A stretch of DNA of 64,000 nucleotides from MADRE3 sp963718195 (GTDB lineage Bacteria > Desulfobacterota > Desulfobulbia > Desulfobulbales > Desulfocapsaceae). Where the stretch lies: positions 248,001 to 312,000 of the forward strand of contig CAVQYQ010000009.1 in the NCBI GenBank assembly GCA_963718195.1, written 5' to 3'. A model generated the notes under the pieces. That model was not told the origin of the DNA, did not search any database, and saw only the letters and a list, made by a program, of their open reading frames with translations. Position numbers and translations under genes: made by a program. Below are positions 54,086-63,483 of this stretch, in pieces (the stretch's first letter is position 1; each line of letters begins with the position of its first letter).

Positions 54086-55726
54086 ATGAAAGCCTCAGAC
54101 CTGTTTATAAAAGCTCTCGAAGCCGAAGATGTCCATTATGTTTTCGGCATTCCAGGCGAGGAAAATCTTGATCTTCTCAATTCCCTGAAGGACTCACCGA
54201 TCAAACTGATATTGACCAGGCATGAACAGGCCGCAGGGTTTATGGCAGCAACCTATGGGAGGTTAACCGGCAAAGCCGGAGTTTGTATTTCAACGCTTGG
54301 CCCCGGGGCTACTAACCTGGTTACCGCAGCTGCTTACGCACAGCTGGGTGCCATGCCCATGTTGATGATCACGGGTCAGAAACCGATTAAATCGAGCAAA
54401 CAGGGAAAGTTTCAGATTGTCGATATTGTTGATATGATGAAACCCCTGACAAAATATACCCGCCAGATTGCCAGTGCCAATAATATCCCGAGTCGGATTC
54501 GTGAAGCGTTTCGGCTCGCCGAGGAAGAACGACCGGGGGCGGTTCACCTGGAGTTGCCCGAAGACATCGCCTCGGAATTGACGAGTACTGAAATAATTGA
54601 GAAAACGTGGTATCGACGACCGCTGGCCGAGGACAAGTCTATTGCTCAGGCGGTGGAAATGATCCACCAGGCCAAGCGACCTCTGCTGCTGCTGGGTGCC
54701 GGAGCAAATCGAAAGCATTCGAGCAAGATGCTCAGGGAATTTATCGATTCGACCGGAATATATTTTATCAGTACCCAGATGGGAAAAGGTGTCATAGACG
54801 AACGCCACCCTCATTTTCTCGGCAACGCCGCACTGTCTGCCAATGATTTTCTCCATCGAGCTATCTCTCACACCGACCTTATCATAAACGTTGGCCATGA
54901 TGTGGTTGAAAAACCGCCATTCTTCATGCAGCAGGGAGGGTTCAAGGTCATTCATGTTAACTATCTGACCGCCGCTGTTGATCCCGTGTACTATCCTCAG
55001 ATTGGCGTTATTGGTGATATTGCTCATTCCATTTTTCAGTTCCGCGAAAAAGTTGCTCGTCAAAGCCATTGGAATTTCAGTTATTTTGAACTGATCAAGG
55101 AAGCAACCGAGCAACACCTGCTCGAGGGGATCAGTGATAATCGCTTTCCGCTTTATCCGCAGCGGCTTGTACACGATATCCGCCTGGCAATGCCTGACGA
55201 TGGAATAATTGCGCTCGATAATGGTGTGTACAAAATCTGGTTTGCCAGGAACTACAAAGCGTATGGACCCAACACCGTGTTACTGGACAATGCACTTGCT
55301 TCCATGGGCGCGGGCCTGCCGTCGGCAATTGCTGCCAGGATTGTCTTCCCGAATCGGAAAATCCTCGCCATTTGCGGGGATGGCGGTTTCATGATGAACT
55401 CACAGGAGATGGAAACGGCAGTCCGGCTCGGCATCGATCTGGTCATTATCGTTCTCAGGGATAACGGTTACGGTATGGTTAAGTGGAAGCAGGTCAATAT
55501 GGGATTTTCTGATTTTGGCCTTGATATTGGCAATCCTAATTTTGTCGCCTATGCAGAAAGTTACGGCGCCTACGGGCACCGTATACACGAAGCAGAAGAA
55601 CTCATCCCTCTTGTAGAGCAGTGTTTCAAAACGTCTGGAATTCACCTGATTGAAGTCCCTGTTGATTACTCAGACAACGACCGGATACTCAATCATGAAA
55701 TTGCAGAAAAGAGCAGATTCTTGTAG
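54086..55726 (+). CDS. Acetolactate-synthase-like ThDP enzyme
   Basis: A 546-aa thiamine-diphosphate enzyme of the acetolactate synthase/benzoylformate decarboxylase family. The catalytic Glu is in RHEQAAGFMAATYGRLTGKAG, and the ThDP motif is GDGGFMMNSQEMETAVRLGIDLVIIVLRDNGYG in two overlapping parts. The central domain is present, and the C-terminus is complete. Without a small subunit nearby, a catabolic AlsS-type enzyme or another alpha-keto-acid enzyme is equally possible. The aldehyde dehydrogenase gene follows after 9 nt, suggesting that the product is an aldehyde that is oxidised further. No ribosome site is obvious. Confidence 0.8.
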   Translation: MKASDLFIKALEAEDVHYVFGIPGEENLDLLNSLKDSPIKLILTRHEQAAGFMAATYGRLTGKAGVCISTLGPGATNLVTAAAYAQLGAMPMLMITGQKPIKSSKQGKFQIVDIVDMMKPLTKYTRQIASANNIPSRIREAFRLAEEERPGAVHLELPEDIASELTSTEIIEKTWYRRPLAEDKSIAQAVEMIHQAKRPLLLLGAGANRKHSSKMLREFIDSTGIYFISTQMGKGVIDERHPHFLGNAALSANDFLHRAISHTDLIINVGHDVVEKPPFFMQQGGFKVIHVNYLTAAVDPVYYPQIGVIGDIAHSIFQFREKVARQSHWNFSYFELIKEATEQHLLEGISDNRFPLYPQRLVHDIRLAMPDDGIIALDNGVYKIWFARNYKAYGPNTVLLDNALASMGAGLPSAIAARIVFPNRKILAICGDGGFMMNSQEMETAVRLGIDLVIIVLRDNGYGMVKWKQVNMGFSDFGLDIGNPNFVAYAESYGAYGHRIHEAEELIPLVEQCFKTSGIHLIEVPVDYSDNDRILNHEIAEKSRFL

Positions 55727-55735
55727 GAGTTGGTG

Positions 55736-57172
55736 ATGAAGCATCTAAACATATTGGTCCCTGGAGCACCTGACGCAGAAGATTCACTCGATATTACCGC
55801 ACCATTCGATTTCACCCGGATTGCAACGGCAGATTTTGCCGCTGAGGACACGATTGAAAGAGCCCTGCAGACAGCAGCTACATGTTACCATGACCGGGAA
55901 AATTGGCTTCCCCTGCATGAACGTTTAGCGATCCTCGAGAGGGCTGCCGTTATCATGCAAAATGACTTTGACCAGTTGGTTTTTGAGGCCTCCCAGGAAG
56001 GTGGCAAACCTCTTGTCGATTCGAAGATTGAGGTCACCCGAGCCATCGAAGGGGTGAAATTGTGTGTCGAGACGATGCGCAGTGAAGGAGGGGATGGAAT
56101 TCCAATGGGGATTAATCCTGCTTCGAGTCACAAAGTGGCATTTACCGCTGGTGAACCGATCGGAGTGGTTGTTGCGGTGAGTGCTTTTAATCATCCCCTC
56201 AACCTGATTGTCCACCAGGTTGGGCCAGCCGTTGCTGCCGGCTGCCCAGTCATTGTCAAGCCAGCCAGCAAGACCCCGATTTCCTGTTATAATTTTGTTA
56301 CAATACTCCACCGGGCCGGCCTGCCGGAAGCGTGGTGTCAGGCGATGGTCATCGGTGACTCGGCTCTTGCGACCAGACTCGTTACTGACTCAAGAGTTGC
56401 CTTTTTGAGCTTTATCGGCAGCAGCAGAGTCGGGTGGATGCTCCGTTCGAAACTGGCTCCAGGCACACGCTGTGCCCTTGAGCATGGCGGGGTGGCTCCG
56501 GTAATTATGGCAGAAGATGCCAACCTGGATTTGGCCATTCCCAAATTGCTGAAAGGTGGTTTTTATCATGCCGGCCAGGTCTGTGTGTCCGTACAACGTA
56601 TTTTTATTCATGAAACAGTGGCGGAATCATTCGCCCGGCGCCTTGCAGCCGGAGCGACACGGCTCATCATCGGTGATCCGACCATGACGACGACCGAAGT
56701 CGGTCCGCTGATTGACCCTGCTGAAGTGACGCGTATCAATGAATGGGTACAGGAGGCCGTTAACGACGGGGCAGAGCTGCTTTGCGGTGGAAGAAAATTA
56801 TCTGACAGCTGTTATGAATGCACGGTATTACTCGATCCGCCAGAATCGGCACGTGTCAGTCAGCATGAAGTATTTGGCCCGGTTATCTGCGTCTACTCAT
56901 ATACCGACATCGATGATGCCATCTCCCGTGCCAACCGGCTGCCTTTTTCCTTTCAGGCAGCACTGTTCACGAGCAATATCGATACCATGATGAAAGTTTA
57001 TCGGAGTCTTGATGGTTCTGCCATCATGGTCAATGATCACACTGCCTTTCGAGTTGATTGGATGCCGTTTGCCGGCTTGAAGGAGTCTGGCTATGGTACC
57101 GGCGGTATCCCTCATACCATAAAGGATATGCAGGTGGAGAAAATGCTCGTGATACATTCACCCGAGCTCTAG
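55736..57172 (+). CDS. NAD(P)-dependent aldehyde dehydrogenase
   Basis: A 478-aa aldehyde dehydrogenase of the ALDH superfamily, started at the ATG 55736 (GGAG site). The active-site Asn is in VSAFNHPLNL near 152, the general base Glu in LEHGG near 250, and the nucleophilic Cys in GGFYHAGQVCVSVQR near 283. The cofactor region VIVKPASKTP suggests NAD. It is cotranscribed with the ThDP enzyme, so the two probably form a short oxidative decarboxylation path (keto acid to aldehyde to acid). The particular substrate is unknown. Confidence 0.88.
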   Translation: MKHLNILVPGAPDAEDSLDITAPFDFTRIATADFAAEDTIERALQTAATCYHDRENWLPLHERLAILERAAVIMQNDFDQLVFEASQEGGKPLVDSKIEVTRAIEGVKLCVETMRSEGGDGIPMGINPASSHKVAFTAGEPIGVVVAVSAFNHPLNLIVHQVGPAVAAGCPVIVKPASKTPISCYNFVTILHRAGLPEAWCQAMVIGDSALATRLVTDSRVAFLSFIGSSRVGWMLRSKLAPGTRCALEHGGVAPVIMAEDANLDLAIPKLLKGGFYHAGQVCVSVQRIFIHETVAESFARRLAAGATRLIIGDPTMTTTEVGPLIDPAEVTRINEWVQEAVNDGAELLCGGRKLSDSCYECTVLLDPPESARVSQHEVFGPVICVYSYTDIDDAISRANRLPFSFQAALFTSNIDTMMKVYRSLDGSAIMVNDHTAFRVDWMPFAGLKESGYGTGGIPHTIKDMQVEKMLVIHSPEL

Positions 57173-57369
57173 CATGAACGTTTCACCAGTCGATACCGCC
57201 TGCTATCCAGCCGGTGACGTATCACTAACCGGGGAAGACATTGGGCAGAGAAAATGAGATGTAACAGTATTTTGTGATTGGGCAATGGGGGGCGAGACAT
57301 TTTAAGGTGATTTGTTCATCTATCTCCTGCTTAATCGCCTGTGAGAGTAGGTTCAATACTCATAATTCG

Positions 57370-57385
57370 ATATTTCTAGAAATAT
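57370..57385. promoter_or_regulatory. Palindromic ArsR-type operator candidate
   Basis: ATATTTCTAGAAATAT, a perfect 16-bp palindrome about 70 nt upstream of the arsR start. It suits a homodimeric winged-helix regulator. Confidence 0.55.
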
Positions 57386-57455
57386 GGTTGACAACGTTTT
57401 TTGTTGCGCTTATATTCCAGGCGAACCGATTATTTTGGTATTGAGGATTGATCAG

Positions 57456-57761
57456 ATGAAACTTGAAGACGCAGCAAAACGGTGTTCTGAACTTGGCAAT
57501 ACCACTCGATTATCCATATTTAGGTTGCTTGTCAGGGCAGGTAAAGATGGTCTGCCAGTTGGTGATATCCAGAGAAATCTTGATATCCCCGGCTCGACGT
57601 TGTCTCACCATATTCAGCGCCTGGTCCAGGTGGGGCTGGTCAATCAGCGCAGGGATAGTCGAACGCTGTATTGCGAGCCGCAGTTTGATGCAGTCAGGGA
57701 ATTGACCAATTACCTTGTCTCAGAATGTTGTTCATTGCAGACCCAGATAAATAAAGAATAG
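57456..57761 (+). CDS. ArsR-family metalloregulator
   Basis: A 101-aa winged-helix repressor, start at 57456 (GAGG site). The body reads LEDAAKRCSELGNTTRLSIFRLL, PVGDIQRNLDIPGSTLSHHIQRLVQVGLV and RRDSRTLYCEPQFD. Candidate metal ligands are an N-terminal Cys in KRCSEL, one in LYCEP and the pair in SECCS. The classical ELCVCDL site of ArsR is absent. It lies 77 nt ahead of the permease gene, and a palindrome precedes it, so it probably represses this pair until an arsenical or similar ligand is bound. Confidence 0.85.
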   Translation: MKLEDAAKRCSELGNTTRLSIFRLLVRAGKDGLPVGDIQRNLDIPGSTLSHHIQRLVQVGLVNQRRDSRTLYCEPQFDAVRELTNYLVSECCSLQTQINKE

Positions 57762-57838
57762 CTGATTGATCAGGATGGTGAAACGCTTCCCTGAGCATAA
57801 AAACAGATAATGAAGAAAGCGGAAATAAGGACAGGAAA

Positions 57839-58897
57839 ATGGACATAAAAGAATATCTACCGCTGATTAAAGAAACTGTTGGTTTCTTTGGCTATACAAT
57901 GGTCGAGTTGGCCGTGCTGTTCGTCGGGATCAGTTTTCTGGTTGGCTTGATCAATGAATTCCTGCCCCAGGATAAAGTGAGAACCTGGCTGTCGGGCAGA
58001 AACGGGCGAGGTTATCTGATTGGTTCGATTTTGGGTGGTCTAACGCCGTTTTGCAGTTGTTCCACCATACCGGTAACGGTTGGCCTGTTAAAAGCGCGGG
58101 CAGGATTTGGACCGACCATGGCCTTTTTATTCACCTCGCCCTTGGTTAACCCCATCATCATTCCGCTGTTCATCACCTTGCTCGGTGTCAAGGTGACCGT
58201 TGTCTATGCAGTTGTGGCAATCGGGATGACGATAGGTATCAGCTTTTTGCTGGAGCAGGCAGGATTTTCCCGGTATGTCATGCTGGAAGGGATGCAGGGA
58301 ACTGATGGGCCAAATCCGCGGCCTGTCCCAAGCCTAGATACCATTGCGGGCACCGGTTGCTGTGACCAGTCATCACAACCACAGCCTGTCGTCCAGCTCC
58401 AGCCTGCCATGCAATGTTGCGGGAGCACAATAGCTGCCGAGACCGCTGTACCGTTGACCACGATTCCGATGCACACCCCGCAGCAAAGCAGGGCAAGAAG
58501 AGTATTTAACGATTCGGTCGGGCAATTTAAGAGTCTGCTGCCCTATGTTATCCTGGGCGTAGCAATAGGTTCAATTATCCATGGTTTTTTACCGGCAGAC
58601 CTGGTTGTGCGCCTGGCCGGAGACAATAACCCTCTGGCGGTACCGGTATCGGCAATTGTCGGAATCCCGCTCTATCTCAGGGTCAGTACGATGGTGCCGA
58701 TTGCAGCAAGCCTCCTGGCAAAGGGGATGAGCATCGGTGCTGTTATTGCCCTTATTATTGGCGGCGCAGGAGCAAGTTTGCCCGAGGTAGCAATGCTCAA
58801 GGGAATATTCCGATTACCGCTGCTTATTGCCTTTCTCGCCTCGGTAATGGTGATGGCCATCTCTGCCGGATTTCTCGTTAACCTGGTGATGATCTGA
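57839..58897 (+). CDS. arsP: ArsP-type permease
   Basis: A 352-aa inner-membrane permease of the ArsP/DUF318 family. Two halves of four hydrophobic segments each are joined by a hydrophilic loop (about 155-215) that contains two CC pairs (TGCCDQ, MQCCGS). The N-terminal signature PFCSCSTIPVTVGLL and the inner FLFTSPLVNPIIIP motif are intact. ArsP proteins export trivalent methyl- and aromatic arsenicals. It follows arsR, and the window also has an ArsM-like methyltransferase (5.3-6.1 kb), a plausible source of substrate. Confidence 0.9.
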   Translation: MDIKEYLPLIKETVGFFGYTMVELAVLFVGISFLVGLINEFLPQDKVRTWLSGRNGRGYLIGSILGGLTPFCSCSTIPVTVGLLKARAGFGPTMAFLFTSPLVNPIIIPLFITLLGVKVTVVYAVVAIGMTIGISFLLEQAGFSRYVMLEGMQGTDGPNPRPVPSLDTIAGTGCCDQSSQPQPVVQLQPAMQCCGSTIAAETAVPLTTIPMHTPQQSRARRVFNDSVGQFKSLLPYVILGVAIGSIIHGFLPADLVVRLAGDNNPLAVPVSAIVGIPLYLRVSTMVPIAASLLAKGMSIGAVIALIIGGAGASLPEVAMLKGIFRLPLLIAFLASVMVMAISAGFLVNLVMI

Positions 58898-59185
58898 TTG
58901 AGTTCAGAACCCTGGTCGAATTTCCTGGTTGTCTTTTGGGAGTTGCAAACTGATCCCAGAACTCCGGTATCCTGCCGGAAAAAGTATTCCACGATCAATG
59001 ATTCAGGTCTTCTGCTGCGCATACCCCTCTGTCTGTCGATAGAATAGCAAAATTAGTATTGCCTATCTCTTTATGAATACTTATAAAAAACTATATTATA
59101 TTCGAGAAGAAGGGTGTCGGGTTCTTCGTCCTGAAGGCCTTAGCTGTTTAATTTGAAATGGTAAACACATAATGGGGGGGAACCA

Positions 59186-59704
59186 ATGATGAGGTTTCAC
59201 GTTCGTATTCTTTTTCTACTCGTGCTGTTCTGCTGTTTCCAGCTGGTCCCAGTTCTTGTCATCAACAGTAATGCCGATGGCAAGGCAGGCACGTTTACCG
59301 GCACGTGGGTTGCCAATGGTTCGAAAGAGACCTTGCCGTTTGGCGCCAACAGGGAAGCGTTTCTATTTAAACTATCAGGACATGTGAATCTGCAGGATAA
59401 AGTGGGGAGCGAAAGTGACTACTGGTCTCAATGCATCGGTCTTGCCGACACTGAAACAGGCAGCACGGTACGCTGTTCATGGGCGGACAGTGCTGGAACA
59501 AAAATTTTTCTGATTCTTAAAGGCGAAGGTCTGTCGAGGGGAAGCAGTGTAACAGGTGAAATTATCGGCGGTACCGGTGCGGCAGAAGGTATTTCTGGCC
59601 GTATCACGTTTAAATGGTCTTCCATGGCGACCCACTCAGTTAATGACAACACCTCGGTTGGCGGCTATGCCAAAGAGTTAAGCGGAACATATAAATTACC
59701 ATAA
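59186..59704 (+). CDS. Exported hypothetical protein with beta-rich domain
   Basis: A 172-aa exported protein with a signal peptide to about residue 30. The remainder is a Gly/Ser-rich beta-barrel-like stretch (GTFTGTWVANGSKETLPFG, then GEIIGGTGAAEGISGRITFKW) similar to allene-oxide-cyclase-like secreted barrels. The ribosome site is GGGGGG. It precedes the Dcu gene but has its own spacing of 66 nt. Function unknown. Confidence 0.6.
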   Translation: MMRFHVRILFLLVLFCCFQLVPVLVINSNADGKAGTFTGTWVANGSKETLPFGANREAFLFKLSGHVNLQDKVGSESDYWSQCIGLADTETGSTVRCSWADSAGTKIFLILKGEGLSRGSSVTGEIIGGTGAAEGISGRITFKWSSMATHSVNDNTSVGGYAKELSGTYKLP

Positions 59705-59770
59705 ATGACCGTGTCATTGATATATTTGCAAACAGAAGTGTGACAGCCTTCAACCAAAAGGAGAGAGGTA

Positions 59771-61078
59771 ATGTGGATAATTGAGTTGATAGTCGTGTTG
59801 TTTTTCATCTGGCTTGGTGCCAGGCTGGGAAGCATCGGGATCGGGTTTGCAGGCGGATTCGGTGTGTTGGTCCTGGGGTTTGTCTTTGGCATACCGCCCG
59901 GCGCTATCCCCACCGATGTCATTCTCATCATTATGGGAGTAATCGCTGCAATCGCAGCAATGCAGGAAGCTGGTGGTCTTGACTACCTGGTTCATCTGGC
60001 AGAAAAAATACTGAAGAAAAACCCGAAATATATCACTTTTCTGGCCCCGGTTGTAACGTATGTTATGACAATTTTTGCCGGCACGGGTCACACATCATTT
60101 TCAACCCTTCCTGTTATTGCAGAGGTCGCAAAGAGAGAGGGGATCAGGCCGTCCCGTCCACTTTCGATTGCCACGGTGGCATCCCAGATTGCCATTACTG
60201 CATCACCGATTTCTGCGGCTGTTGTATTCTTTTCAAATGAGTTGGAAAAAGTTGGCGTTGACTATGTCCAGCTTCTGATGATTGCCATACCCAGCAGTTT
60301 TTTGGCGGTTATGGTCGGTGCGGTGGTCAGTAATTTCATGGGAAAAGATCTCGAAGATGATCCGGTCTACCAGGAGCGGGTTGCAAAAGGGCTGGTAAAT
60401 CTGACACCAAAAGAAGAAACAGAAAAAGTATTACCACCAGAGGCAAAGCGGTCGGTTTTAATCTTTGCCATTTCTATCATCTGCGTGGTCTTTTACGCAA
60501 CAGCAATAAGTGACACCGTCGGACTGATTAAAGAGCCTGTCCTGGCTCGAGACCATGCTATTATTTCGTTCATGCTGGCGGCGGCAACCCTGATCTCCCT
60601 TTTCTGCAAAGTCGAGACAAAAAATATCCTGAACGCCGCCACCTTCAAGTCGGGGATGAGTGCCTGTATCTGCGTCCTTGGTGTTGCTTGGCTCGGCACA
60701 ACCTTTGTCGCGGCGCATCTTGACGAAATTAATGTCTTTGCCGGAAACCTCCTTGAATCGAAACCGTGGATGCTCGCTGTTGTCCTGTTTTTTGCTTCAA
60801 TGCTGCTCTATTCCCAGGCTGCAACGACCCGGGCTTTAATGCCTGCAGCGCTGTCCCTGGGTGTCTCTCCAACAGCTGCCATTGCAGCTTTTGCTGCAGT
60901 GAGCGCGCTTTTTGTCCTGCCTACCTATCCGTCACTGCTTGCAGCTGTTGAGTTTGACGACACCGGTTCAACCCGGATCGGGAAATATGTGTTTGATCAT
61001 CCGTTTATTGTCCCGGGGACTGTCACCATCGCCAGTGCAGTCTTGTTCGGTTTTATATTCGGCGGAATAATTCTGTAA
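59771..61078 (+). CDS. Anaerobic C4-dicarboxylate carrier (Dcu family)
   Basis: A 435-aa inner-membrane carrier with 10-12 TM segments. The length and motifs fit DcuA/DcuB: MQEAGGLDYLVHLAEKIL near 60, FAGTGHTSFSTLPVIAEVAK near 105, PLSIATVASQIAITASPISA and the C-terminal FDDTGSTRIGKYVFDHPFIVPG. It exchanges fumarate, malate, aspartate and succinate. The aspartase gene follows after 30 nt, so aspartate uptake coupled to fumarate production is expected. The ribosome site is AAAGGAG. Confidence 0.95.
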   Translation: MWIIELIVVLFFIWLGARLGSIGIGFAGGFGVLVLGFVFGIPPGAIPTDVILIIMGVIAAIAAMQEAGGLDYLVHLAEKILKKNPKYITFLAPVVTYVMTIFAGTGHTSFSTLPVIAEVAKREGIRPSRPLSIATVASQIAITASPISAAVVFFSNELEKVGVDYVQLLMIAIPSSFLAVMVGAVVSNFMGKDLEDDPVYQERVAKGLVNLTPKEETEKVLPPEAKRSVLIFAISIICVVFYATAISDTVGLIKEPVLARDHAIISFMLAAATLISLFCKVETKNILNAATFKSGMSACICVLGVAWLGTTFVAAHLDEINVFAGNLLESKPWMLAVVLFFASMLLYSQAATTRALMPAALSLGVSPTAAIAAFAAVSALFVLPTYPSLLAAVEFDDTGSTRIGKYVFDHPFIVPGTVTIASAVLFGFIFGGIIL

Positions 61079-61108
61079 AACAACGATTCATAAATAGGAG
61101 ATACCCTG

Positions 61109-62977
61109 ATGGAACTAACCAAACTACGTATCAAGGAGTCAGCCAAGGCAACGGGCATTAGTGAGGAAGATCTTAACGCCTTTTTTGTAGAAGGCGAGCA
61201 ACGGGTCTATAAACCAAACGAGTGGCTCTTCCATGAGTCCAGTCCCCGACAATGGGCCGGTATCATCCTCGATGGAGATGTCGATCTGGTACGTGGTCTT
61301 CACGGTTCTTCCCGGCATGTCGGCACCATGATTGCCGGAGCATTGATCAGTGAAGGGGCGTTTTTAGATGGTGATTCCCACAGCAATAGTGGTTACACCC
61401 GCAATGGCGCAACCATATGGTTGATTACCAAAGAAAAGATCGAAAAGTATCGGGAGGAAAAACCTGAGCTGTTTTACCGGATTGTTTCTCGGGTTGCAGT
61501 CGGTGTAAATCGGAGACTGCGCGTGCTCTCAGAGGAGCTTCACCGTACCAGGCAAGATGTCAAGGTCACCGTCAGCGGTTTCAGGCTGGAACATGATTCA
61601 CTGGGACAGCGGGAAATATCAGATCATGTTTACTATGGCGTTCAAACGAAACGGGCCATGGAAAATTTTGCCATATCAGGTGTATTTGTCAGCAACTTCG
61701 AGCACTTGATAGAAGGACTTGCTTTTGTGAAAAAGGCAGCTGCACTTACAAATTTCGAGCTGGGTGTTCTTAATGAAGACAGGATGAAGGTGATCTGCAC
61801 TGCCTGTGATGAACTGCTCGAAGGTAAATTGCATGAAAATTTTTCTGTCGATATGTTCCAGGGAGGAGCAGGCACCTCAACGAACATGAATGCCAATGAG
61901 GTGATAGCAAATCGCGGTCTTGAACTGATGGGTTTCAGTAAGGGCGAATATACCAACCTTCATCCAAATGATCATGTAAACTGTTCACAATCCACCAACG
62001 ACGCCTACCCAACATCAATAAAACTGGCGGTGCTGCTATCAAATCGAAATCTTGTTCGAGCCATGGAAGAGCTGAAACAGTCTCTTGAGTCGAAAGCAGA
62101 TGAATTTGGTGATGTCCTGAAAATGGGCCGTACTGAAAACCAGGATGCCGTCCCGATGACGCTGGGGCAGGAATTCAGCGCCTATGCAATGATGATTGAC
62201 AGCGCCATCAGGGCGCTTGAGCGGGCGGCATACGAATTCCTCGATATCAACATGGGCGCGACAGCCATCGGAACCGGAATCAACAGTCCTCCAGGGTATG
62301 CAAGCCTGGTGACTGAGAAACTGGCCGAAGTCAGTGGATTCCCTGTCCGTCGGGCCAAAAATCTGGTCGAGGCGACCCAGAACGCCGGTACTTTCGTCCA
62401 GATGTCTGCGACACTGAAGCGTGCTGCTGTCCAGATATCGAAAATTTGCAACGACCTCCGCTGGATGTCATCAGGGCCGCGCTGCGGTTTGAATGAGATA
62501 AACCTGCCGGCAATGCAACCGGGATCCTCGATCATGCCTGGAAAAGTCAATCCGGTAATCCCTGAGCTTGTTTCCCAGATCTGTTACCAGGTCATGGGGT
62601 ATGATGCGGTTGTGTCGATGGCTGCGGAAGCAAGTGAGCTGGAATTGTGTATGGCCGAACCAATTATCGCCTATGATCTGCTGCACGGCATGATGATCTT
62701 GAAAAATGGTTGTGTTACCCTTGCTTCACGCTGCATCAATGGTATTGAGGCCAATCGTGATGTTTGCAGAGGATATGTCGAAAACAGTATTGGACTTGTT
62801 ACCGCGCTTGTTCCTGTTATCGGTTATGAACAGTCAGCCTCGATAGCCAAAGAGGCCCTCAAGACCGGGGGCAGTGTCTATAATCTGGTACTGGAGAAGG
62901 AGCTGCTATCCCAGTCAGAACTGGACGAGATACTCAAACCTGAAAACATGACCGACCCACGGGAAATAACGAAATAA
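61109..62977 (+). CDS. aspA: Aspartate ammonia-lyase with N-terminal cyclic-nucleotide-binding-like domain
   Basis: A 622-aa fusion. Residues about 1-150 resemble a cNMP-binding (CAP-type) domain: a beta-roll with EQRVYKPNEWLFHESSPRQWAGIILDGDV in short blocks, then VGTMIAGALISEGAFLDG. The phosphate-binding cassette lacks the classical RxA arginine, so cAMP binding is not certain. From about 155 onward is a full aspartase: DHVYYGVQTKRAMENFAISG, GAGTSTNMNANEV, CSQSTNDAYPTSI and the GSSIMPGKVNPVIPE signature near 473-487. It deaminates aspartate to fumarate and ammonia. It shares a transcript with the Dcu carrier. Normal aspartases are about 470-480 aa. Confidence 0.92.
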   Translation: MELTKLRIKESAKATGISEEDLNAFFVEGEQRVYKPNEWLFHESSPRQWAGIILDGDVDLVRGLHGSSRHVGTMIAGALISEGAFLDGDSHSNSGYTRNGATIWLITKEKIEKYREEKPELFYRIVSRVAVGVNRRLRVLSEELHRTRQDVKVTVSGFRLEHDSLGQREISDHVYYGVQTKRAMENFAISGVFVSNFEHLIEGLAFVKKAAALTNFELGVLNEDRMKVICTACDELLEGKLHENFSVDMFQGGAGTSTNMNANEVIANRGLELMGFSKGEYTNLHPNDHVNCSQSTNDAYPTSIKLAVLLSNRNLVRAMEELKQSLESKADEFGDVLKMGRTENQDAVPMTLGQEFSAYAMMIDSAIRALERAAYEFLDINMGATAIGTGINSPPGYASLVTEKLAEVSGFPVRRAKNLVEATQNAGTFVQMSATLKRAAVQISKICNDLRWMSSGPRCGLNEINLPAMQPGSSIMPGKVNPVIPELVSQICYQVMGYDAVVSMAAEASELELCMAEPIIAYDLLHGMMILKNGCVTLASRCINGIEANRDVCRGYVENSIGLVTALVPVIGYEQSASIAKEALKTGGSVYNLVLEKELLSQSELDEILKPENMTDPREITK

Positions 62978-62992
62978 TCTCATTTGAATAGA

Positions 62993-63026
62993 GCTCAGGT
63001 CGGGCACCTGTGTTTCTGGCCTGAGC
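62993..63026 (+). terminator. Hairpin after the aspartase gene
   Basis: GCTCAGG with CCTGAGC (7 bp) around a 20-nt loop, followed by TTATTT. It is weak; the next gene may still be read through. Confidence 0.5.
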
Positions 63027-63046
63027 CTTATTTACAAGGAGTTCTT

Positions 63047-63247
63047 ATGACGGGCAAAGAAGATGAACAATTTGAAAAAGATGATGCTCTTGATAATATG
63101 CTCGAAGAGGATGGGGAAGATCATTTCCTCTATGGTAACGCAGAGAAGCCAGATCACCAGCCAGGGCCCAGGTCCGGATGCTTTGGACTGGTGTTGTTGT
63201 TGATTATGCCAGTCTCTTTTTTGGGCTGGTGGTTGGTCGGGTTATAG
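63047..63247 (+). CDS. Small acidic tail-anchored membrane protein
   Basis: A 66-aa protein starting at 63047 (AAGGAG site). The N-terminal 40 residues are very acidic (KEDEQFEKDDALDNMLEEDG), then a Pro/Gly loop and one C-terminal TM helix (CFGLVLLLIMPVSFLGWWLVG). It is probably tail-anchored. Family not recognised. Follows aspA after a weak hairpin. Confidence 0.65.
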   Translation: MTGKEDEQFEKDDALDNMLEEDGEDHFLYGNAEKPDHQPGPRSGCFGLVLLLIMPVSFLGWWLVGL

Positions 63248-63483
63248 CGTGATGGATAATGTTGTTGAAGCAAACAAAACGGGAAATTGACTTTCTCACC
63301 TGCACCAGACGGTCTTCCTGACAATTTATCAGCGCGCTCTGTTTTATGGCCGATATAAACGGAAAAATATCAATTTCAGGTGTAGAGGTTCCAAAAGATC
63401 ATAAATGCATTAATGTGACAGTATACCCAGCTCTTCTAACAATGACAGATACACATATCTTCATCACTTCCTAGGAGGGTTTC

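Noticed and set aside
54290..55174. 294-aa minus-strand ORF
   Set aside because: Antisense shadow of the acetolactate-synthase-like gene, whose conserved motifs lie on the plus strand.
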